Positions 57,540 through 64,000 of a stretch of DNA of 64,000 nucleotides are shown piece by piece. The translations under genes and the position numbers were made by a program. The DNA comes from Varanus komodoensis (Eukaryota; Chordata; Lepidosauria; Squamata; Varanidae), in assembly GCF_004798865.1 (NCBI RefSeq), contig NW_025336598.1, positions 36,858,769 through 36,922,768 on the forward strand, in the 5' to 3' direction. The notes under the pieces were generated by a model. The model worked only from the letters and a program-made list of their open reading frames with translations, was not told where the DNA came from and searched no databases. Position 1 is the stretch's first letter. Every line of letters begins with the position of its first letter.

Positions 57540-58764
57540 TTTTTATTTTATTTTATTTATTAAAACATTTCTATGCCGCCCCTTGCCGAAGCCTCGGGGC
57601 AGCTCACAGCATAGAATAAAATACACAATAAATTAAGACAATAACAATTAAAATATATACATTCGAATAAAATAAGCCGCCCTGGCCAAATAAAATTCAA
57701 TAGTATTAACATGTAAAATGCTGCTTAAATAAAAAGGTCTTCGCCTGGTGCCGAAAAACAAATAACGACGGCGCCAGGCGGACCTCTCTGGGGAGCGCAT
57801 TCCATAACTTAGGCGCCACCGCTGAGAAAGCCCTCCTCCGAGTAACCACCCTCCTAATTTCCTTCACTGGGGGCTCCCGGAGGAGGGCCTCTCCCGCTGA
57901 ACTCAGGGGGTGGCTGGGCATATATAGATGTAAGCACTCCTTCAGGTAACCAGGACCCAAGCCGTTTAGGGCTTTATAGGTCATCACCAACACCTTGAAT
58001 TGGGCCCAGACTTCAATGGGGAGCCAGTGAAGCTGACGGAGAACTGGAGTCATGTGAACATAACGTTCAGTCCCCGTCAGCAGCCTGGCAGCTCTATTTT
58101 GAACCAATTGAAGTATCTGGACCGTCTTCAAGGGTAGCCCCACGTAGAGCGCGTTACAGAAGTCAAGACGGGAAGTCAACAGTGACTCATGCACTGGTGA
58201 CTTCCCGTCTTGNNNNNNNNNNNNNNNNNNNNNNNNNNNNNNNNNNNNNNNNNNNNNNNNNNNNNNNNNNNNNNNNNNNNNNNNNNNNNNNNNNNNNNNN
58301 NNNNNNNNNNNNATTGAAGTATCTGGACCGTCTTCAAGGGTAGCCCCACGTAGAGCGCGTTACAGAAGTCAAGACGGGAAGTCACCAGTGCATGAGTCAC
58401 TGTTGCGAGGCAGTCGTACTCCAGATAGGGGCGCAGCTGATGAATCAGCCGAAGCTGGAGGAAAGCGCTCCTCGCCGCTGCTGTTACCTGAGCTTCAAGT
58501 GAAAGCTCCGGGTCGAGGAGCACTCCCAAGCTGCGGACCTTGTCCCTAGGAGGGAGTGCAACCCCGTTCAGCAGCACCTGCCAGATTAAAATGAAATCTA
58601 GCAGGAAACTGCCTAAGATACCAAATGCCCACCTAAATAAAAACCTATCTGGATGCCTGTAGAGGAACAGCATAGATGCAGCTAACCTCACCTTCCTTGG
58701 CCAGGAGCTCTGATACCTGGGATTGGTCCCCAGAAGGCTTTCTCCTTTGCCCCCATCAAAGGTC
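57540..58764 (-). mobile_element. L2/CR1-clade LINE, well-preserved 3' part, split by an assembly gap
   Basis: On the minus strand an open frame of 162 codons (57706-58194) gives [70 protein letters not shown], and [20 protein letters not shown], the C-terminal region of L2-type ORF2. Right of the gap, the more upstream part continues (LLNGVALPPRDKVRSLGVLL, QVTAAARSAFLQLRLIHQLR). The 3' tail ends GGCGGCATAGAAATGTTTTA and ATAAATAAAATAAAATA. It is the least decayed LINE in the window. The stretch 58565-58764 looks like the C-terminal end of another, older copy (WPRKVRLAASMLFLYRHPDR). Confidence 0.9.
58213..58312. other. Assembly gap (100 Ns) with duplicated flanks
   Basis: Exactly 100 Ns, the usual placeholder for a gap of unknown size. 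The 72 bp at 58107-58178 are repeated at 58313-58384, and the 30 bp just left of the gap (58183-58212) are the reverse complement of 58370-58399. The flanks therefore look like two ends of the same LINE segment wrongly kept apart. Confidence 0.98.
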
Positions 58765-59875
58765 ACTAACAGTGGGAGGGAACAACTGCACTCGAGAACC
58801 TTAAAAGCCCTGGTGGGCTCACTTGGGAATATGGGAATCCCGACTGACCGTTGAAGGCCGTGCAGAAAAAACTGGGGAAAGAGGAGGAATGGAATGAAGT
58901 TTCATGGAAGAAGGCATGGCTGGCTGGCGGGCCAGTATTCCAAAGAAGCGAATCTGCTCTCAAGCAGGTAAAAAGTGTTGGAAGCTCCCAGAGATTGTTT
59001 TCTTCATAAACTTTTACTGCTTCCAAGTATGAAGTTCTTGCCCAGGAAGGAAACATATGCTGGAAATAAATCAGCCATACTAAGCACATGCAACTCTTGC
59101 CCGTGTCACTTGCCAGCACAAGAAGCACGAGGGTGGAACAACACAAGGCTTATTACTGGCCATTTCTGCCACCGGGCAATCCTGTTCCCGCAGCTGCTAT
59201 AAATTGTTTCTCTTGATCCCTTCCTTTCACCAGTTTTTTTCAAGTTGGAGAAACACACACAACCGCCGATTTACAGAAGGCACATCTCTTGCACTCCTGC
59301 TGCTTGGGAAACTGTCTCCTGCACTTATTGCTAGAATAAATCCGCAGCATGGGCATCCTCGTCTTCTCTGTCCTTGTCTTAGTGGTCGTAATGGTAAAAG
59401 CTTCATTAAGTCCAAGGGGAGCAGAATCTGGCTCAACGTGCTCACACTTGATTCATGGCTTCCACTTGCCTTATCCTTCAAGCAGTTAAAAATCACAAAG
59501 CTACAGTCTCTGCTCTGTAACTACATGACTGTATAATCCAATTGGGATAATGCTAGCCTGAAGATAGCAGCAAGCTTTAATAGCAACCTCATTATATTCT
59601 ACACTACTGCGTAACGGGGCACCTTAGGAATCAGTCACAGTGCCTGCCGATCTTCACTGCTCCTCTGTAACCATCCCTTGGCAGTGATGGAAGTGGAGGG
59701 AGTGGGGGAAGAAGGGAAGAAGCACGACCGGTGGCCATATCCCGATCTCTTGGTATACTTCTCCACCCTTGTGCAGATTCCATTTTGAGGCTTTATGAAA
59801 TGCCTTTGTCCTTAATTCCGATGCTCGATCGTGTTGACATTCCAAGATAAATTATTCAGAACCAAAATTGGCACC
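58765..59875. other. Intergenic DNA with no recognised feature
   Basis: No gene or named repeat was recognised. Open frames reach 126 codons (58766-59146, minus) and resemble nothing known to me. Confidence 0.4.
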
Positions 59876-59879
59876 TATA

Positions 59880-60245
59880 TTCGACACATATAGGGTATCA
59901 ATGGAGACCCCGAGCAAGATTGTTTTCCTGATCAATGGATGTGAAAGCTGGGCAGTGAAGAAAGCAAGTATCCTGGACTGACAAAAAAAGTAAGTCCTGC
60001 ATCAAAGCAAATCAGAGTCTTCCCTAGAATCAAAAACGGCAACGCTGAGACTGCCATACTTTGGGCATACCATGAGAAAGCCCAGCTTCCTGGAGAAGAA
60101 AATCATGCTAGGCAAAAGCAACAGAAGGAAGACCAAATATGAGGTGGACTGAGTCCATAAAGGAAGCTGCAACCTGGAATTTACAGGAGCTGAACGAAGC
60201 TGGCATGGACAGAACATTTTGGAGGGCTTTCCTTCAGAGGAAACA
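59880..60245 (+). mobile_element. BovB (RTE-clade) LINE relic, 3' end
   Basis: The plus strand gives INGCESWAVKKA near 59930-59965 (compare MYGCESWTVKKA), HTMRKPSFLEKKIMLGKSNR near 60070-60128, and MRWTESIKEAATWNLQELNE near 60139-60198, matching the end of BovB ORF2 in which RQRMRWLDGI is followed by LSELRELVMDREAWR. Only the last 370 bp or so remain, decayed, and in the opposite orientation to the 46.8-48.5 kb copy. Confidence 0.8.
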
Positions 60246-60591
60246 AGTTCAGTACATATTTCTCATCCTGCCACCCCAGCTGTGGAAGATCCAATGTCAG
60301 GGGAAGCCTGCTCTGCCTCCTGTAGGACACTCCTATAAATTTACTTCTTCCAAGGAGATGGGGAAGAGACCAAGTTCTCCCTTTTCATCTCTGCCATCCT
60401 CCCTTCGTTCTGCCCTGTGAAACACGCCTGATGTCCTGCCTAGGAGAGCCAGTGAGGCTGGGGCAGCTGAAGGGACTGGAGAGGAGAAGGCACCACTGCA
60501 ATATTTGCTGTGTATCATCACGGCTTATGATTGGCTCTGGTGGCTCAGGCCAATGAGAGCTGTAGGCCAATATTATCTGCTAATAAGTTAC

Positions 60592-60593
<2 letters not shown>

Positions 60594-60681
<88 letters not shown>
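60594..60681. repeat. Compound dinucleotide microsatellite (TG)n-(GA)n
   Basis: About 16 TG units (60594-60625) run directly into about 28 GA units (to 60681) without a spacer. Open frames through it are artefacts. It is likely length-variable. Confidence 0.97.
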
Positions 60682-60684
<3 letters not shown>

Positions 60685-60924
60685 CTTTAATTGTGACTCC
60701 AGGTTTATTTTCGTTTCTCCTTTAGCAGATAATATTGACTCTCCAGGTCTTCTTCCCCTGCAGCAGCAGATGAAAAGAATCTCTCTCTGCCTGTGTATTT
60801 ATTTCCGGTGTTAGAGGCTTTTAAACTCCAAAGACAGGGATAAACACAATTTACCAGCCGTACTTAAACTCTGCTGCTAGGGAATATGATGAAACTAGAG
60901 GAAAGTGCTAAAGAGTTGAGGCAG

Positions 60925-61020
60925 CCTCATCCAACCTGGCACCGTCCTGTAGCGTTGAACGGCAGCTCCCACAATTCCCAGGCAGGGTGCTCATAGGCCA
61001 TGCTGGAACGGGAGGAGGTT
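60925..61020. repeat. Foldback (MITE-like) element copy, degenerate
   Basis: CATCCAACCTGGCACCGTCC, then ACGGCAGCTCCCACAATTCC and a GGCCATGCTGG centre resemble the family seen at 28.39 and 55.05 kb. The right end is poorly kept. Confidence 0.4.
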
Positions 61021-61024
61021 CCTT

Positions 61025-62485
61025 TGTGCTTCCTGAGAGGCCGTCAGTGTTCCAGACATGCACATGCAAGCGGGGCAAACAGCCTGCTGCTTCAACGGTG
61101 CAAACTTTTCTCCCCCCCCCCGCCCCCCATGCACGGCTGGGCCACTGGTGGCACAGGAAACAACTGCACTAGCCCACTTTTAATCCGGAAGCTTTTCACA
61201 CATCCTGACAGCTACAGAGCAAAGCAACAGCTGTGGTCTAGAAAGATGGAGCCCACATGGGACTCTGTCTGTAACAGAACAACACGGGGAGTCTCTGTTC
61301 TTGCCCTTGAGCTGCTCTGATGTGGAGAACAACTGTGCCCGGCTTTTACAAAAGGGCTAACTATGCTTGATGCAGAGAAACACAAGCAGCTTACCAGAAG
61401 CAGTAAAGACAATGGTTAAGCCAGGCCTTGTTCTAAATGTATTACTTGGCAACCTTCCTAGTAAGTGTTATTTCTGAACCATGCCTAGGCTTACTTCATT
61501 GACAGATTGTCAAATGAATTATCTTTATCTTCACAGACTATACATAAAATGTGCTACCTTCCCTTCCTCTCTCTTGGAACCAACAAAAATAAAGTCAGGT
61601 ATTTACATTATCATCCCTGATCACCAGGCTCAAGAAAGTTAAATTCCTCCTACAACCTGTTCACCTAACCCACGTGCTGCACAGCTAAGCAACCCCTGGA
61701 TTCTTCCCGGAACTCCAGTTCAAGATCAGAGAAAAAGATATCACTTTCTTTATTCATTACTCCTTCTGACACAAGGCAATCGCATGCTATAATTATGGAA
61801 GCCAATATTTTCTCTATACACAATTGGTGCTGATGTACAAATGAAGGCTCTCCTGCATGCTTGCCACTTCCACGCACTTTAGCAAAAGTCCAAACCAGAG
61901 GCATTTCTGCAGAACACGCTGATACAAAGCAAATGCTGCACGGATTCATCCCAGGACTGTGCCTCTTCTTCCTGTCCTGAATACTCTTCAGGAGAAGTCA
62001 CAGAGCAAGCCCTGTTGGCATCAGGCGTGATATAGACTTTGTCCCTGGGGGCTGCATCCGGTGTCTGTGGGACGGACCACACGTGTGCATGCATGCAGAC
62101 CCCTGAGCGCAAACTCACTCATGGAGGAAACTTTGCTAAATCCCTCAATATTCCATGTTCTTCTAATAACCCCTAATACTTAGACTTTGCTTTTGGCAGC
62201 TGGGGGTGATTTCCATTATGAAAATTAAGAGGCTGGTGGTAAATAAATCTGTGAAGAAGCCAAGTTCTATCTTTCTTTTTCAAAAGTTATGGCCATCTTA
62301 TTACTGGAGTATTTTGCAAAAGCAGCACATCCTTGCTGGCAGTCAGCTAACGTGCATTCTTTCAGGCCAGTATTTTGGATCAGTAATTTCCTTTTGTACA
62401 AGTAAAGAAGTGGAGCAGGGCTGTCTAAGTGGCCTTTCAGAATATGTTTTCCACTCTCAGTCTACAGTCAAAAAGTTATGGCAGC
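61025..62485. other. Intergenic DNA with no recognised feature
   Basis: Mixed sequence with a C-rich patch near 61112-61128. No gene, RNA or named repeat is recognisable. Confidence 0.4.
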
Positions 62486-62560
62486 AACCCTAAGCATGTT
62501 TGTTGGGGACTGAAGCCACTTCTGAGTAAACAAGGACAGAATTGCAGCATATATCCTGCT
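62486..62560. repeat. Short dispersed repeat (ACTTCTGAGTAAAC type), degenerate
   Basis: CAACCCTAAGCATGTTTGTT and CCACTTCTGAGTAAACAAGG correspond to the two halves of the module near 5.62 and 54.86 kb. Confidence 0.4.
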
Positions 62561-62775
62561 TTGATGGGATATACTTTGATGGGAAACTGGATGCCAGAGG
62601 CCTCTTTGGAAACAGACTGACAAGCTGCAGATTTCCTTTCTGTGACCAAGGCCAAAGTGGTGGCTTTTATTACTAACTAGTTCTAAAATACAAACAAATC
62701 CTGCTGTGATTAACAATAATTTTCTGTACTTTAACTTATTCAGGTTCTTGGTGTAAAGCATTTAGAAATGGGACT

Positions 62776-63384
62776 CAAAGTACCGTATTTTTTGCTCTAT
62801 AAGACACACTTTTTTGCCCCTCAAAAGTAAGGGGAAATGTCTGTGCGTCTTATAGAGTGCATGTGTGTGTGCCCGACGCCTGGGACGCTGCCGGCCCGCC
62901 TGCACCACCTGGCACCACCTGGCCGGCAGGCGCTTGGCACGCCCTGCTCCCCCCCCCCCCCCCCCGGCACTGGTGAGAGCTGTGCCACTCAGAGGGAGCA
63001 GTGCGGAGGAGGAGGAGCCGCGGGCTTTAACCCGCTGGCCGCACGGAGAGACAGACTGCTCACACCCACCACCCGGGAAAACCTGCCGCCACCACACCGC
63101 CTGGAAGACCACCGCCGGCACACTGCCGGCCCAGCTGCCCCACACCTGGCCGGCACACGCTCGGCGTGCCCTGCTCTGCCCCCCTCCTCCGGCGCAGGTG
63201 AGAGCTGTTAATCACAGGTCGGTGTGTGTTTTCAAATGGCAACCCGTCTTTTAATGAAGCCCATGGGGAAGTGATGGGGAATGTGCCTGTGATTATCAGG
63301 AAGCTTTCCATGGATCCTTCCTCTAAAAACTAGGTGTGTCTTATGGTCAGGTGTGTCTTATAGAGCGAAAAATACAGTACTTTG
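62776..63384. mobile_element. Non-autonomous DNA transposon with long inverted ends and GC-rich interior
   Basis: The left end reads CAAAGTACCGTATTTTTTGC then TCTATAAGACACAC; the right end, reverse-complemented, reads CAAAGTACTGTATTTTTCGC then TCTATAAGACACAC, so about 34 bp match with two or three differences. A second inner copy of GTGTGTCTTAT lies just inside the right end. The interior (about 62870-63200) is strikingly GC- and CpG-rich and includes a run of about 16 Cs near 62949. TA lies at both presumed boundaries (62781-62782 and 63378-63379), which fits a Tc1/mariner-type insertion, but the superfamily is not certain. No transposase frame is present. Confidence 0.7.
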
Positions 63385-63864
63385 CAAACACAAAAACAGC
63401 AATCATGGTATCTGTAAAGGTTACGAAACAATTTCCTACCTATAATGATGGAGGCAGAATTCAATTACAAAGGTGGGAGGAAACTGTTCGCTGATTGCTA
63501 AGTTTTTTGCCATATGCAGTAGGAACCTGTCATTAAACCAAAGCCCAACACCAAAGTTCAATACGTACCCTACACATTTGCTGCCAGAAGGCTATTTTAA
63601 TTTCACATAAGATAAATTCTTACTGCTTCTTTTGCTGGATAAAATTCCCGGTCTTTTTGAAGATACGGCTGAAAATTTCAATGGCTGGCTGAAAGCTGGC
63701 TGTCTTGGAGCAATACAGGAGACGTCACAGCACTGGAGAGTTGGTTTCCTTATGAGAGAAACTGTTTGCGCATCAACCTGTTAGGCCTGAGCTTCTCATG
63801 TCTTTGGATGCGAGTAGCAATGACAGGACAAAACAGGCATCACTGTACATGTCTTTTGAGCAAC

Positions 63865-64000
63865 TAAACGTTTAAGAAGCGCTCGGGTGGATCAGCTCCA
63901 GGCTCCATCTAGTCCACCATTCTGTTTACACAGCAGCCAAACAGTTGCCCCCAGAACCCCACAAGCAGCCTCCCACCCACATCTCCCAGCCCCCGGTGTA
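63865..64000. repeat. Dispersed reptile repeat, cut by the right edge
   Basis: CTCCATCTAGTCCACCATTC, TGTTTACACAGCAGCCAAAC and ACAAGCAGCC follow the common reptile repeat pattern GGTCCATCTAGTCCAGCATTC, TGT-T-ACACAGTGGCCAACC, CACAAGCAGG. Its parent element is not known to me and it continues beyond the window. Confidence 0.5.

Overview
This is a vertebrate nuclear window, and the evidence points to a squamate (lizard or snake). A tRNA-derived SINE with a BovB-type 3' end (Sauria SINE) lies at 5263-5599 with a perfect target-site duplication. BovB (RTE) LINE relics lie at 46.8-48.5 kb and 59.9-60.2 kb. Many L2/CR1-type LINE 3' fragments and tRNA SINEs of the kind common in lizard genomes fill the rest. 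The species cannot be told from the sequence. A run of exactly 100 Ns at 58213-58312 marks an assembly gap.

The only protein-coding gene I can support is KCNJ3 (GIRK1/Kir3.1, a G-protein-gated inward-rectifier potassium channel), on the minus strand. Coding exon 1 (16438-17118) gives residues 1-227: N-terminus, M1, pore helix, TIGYG filter, M2 and the start of the cytoplasmic domain. Exon 2 (6314-6530) gives residues 228-299 plus the first base of codon 300. The last coding exon must lie left of base 1, so 1-6313 is partial intron 2 and 6531-16437 is intron 1. A GC-rich, CpG-rich block at about 17.1-18.85 kb covers the start of the gene and is its likely promoter and 5' UTR.

From about 18.9 kb to the right end I see no gene. 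That upstream intergenic DNA holds L2/CR1 LINE relics, MIR/CORE-like tRNA SINEs (some very similar to each other), BovB relics, DNA transposon remnants with terminal inverted repeats, foldback elements, two long dinucleotide arrays, a three-copy 59-bp minisatellite, a perfect 24-bp-arm hairpin, and possible LTR remnants. Stretches between these look like unique non-coding DNA.

No CRISPR array, operon, free-standing tRNA or rRNA gene, or novel multi-gene system was seen. The most useful second-look items are: loss of the NYT glycosylation sequon in the GIRK1 M1-pore loop; a gap flanked by a 72-bp direct duplication and a 30-bp foldback, which looks like an assembly error; an unnamed dispersed repeat at 38.7-39.0 and 53.4-53.7 kb; the perfect hairpin at 39.69-39.74 kb; and DNA transposons with clear target-site duplications.
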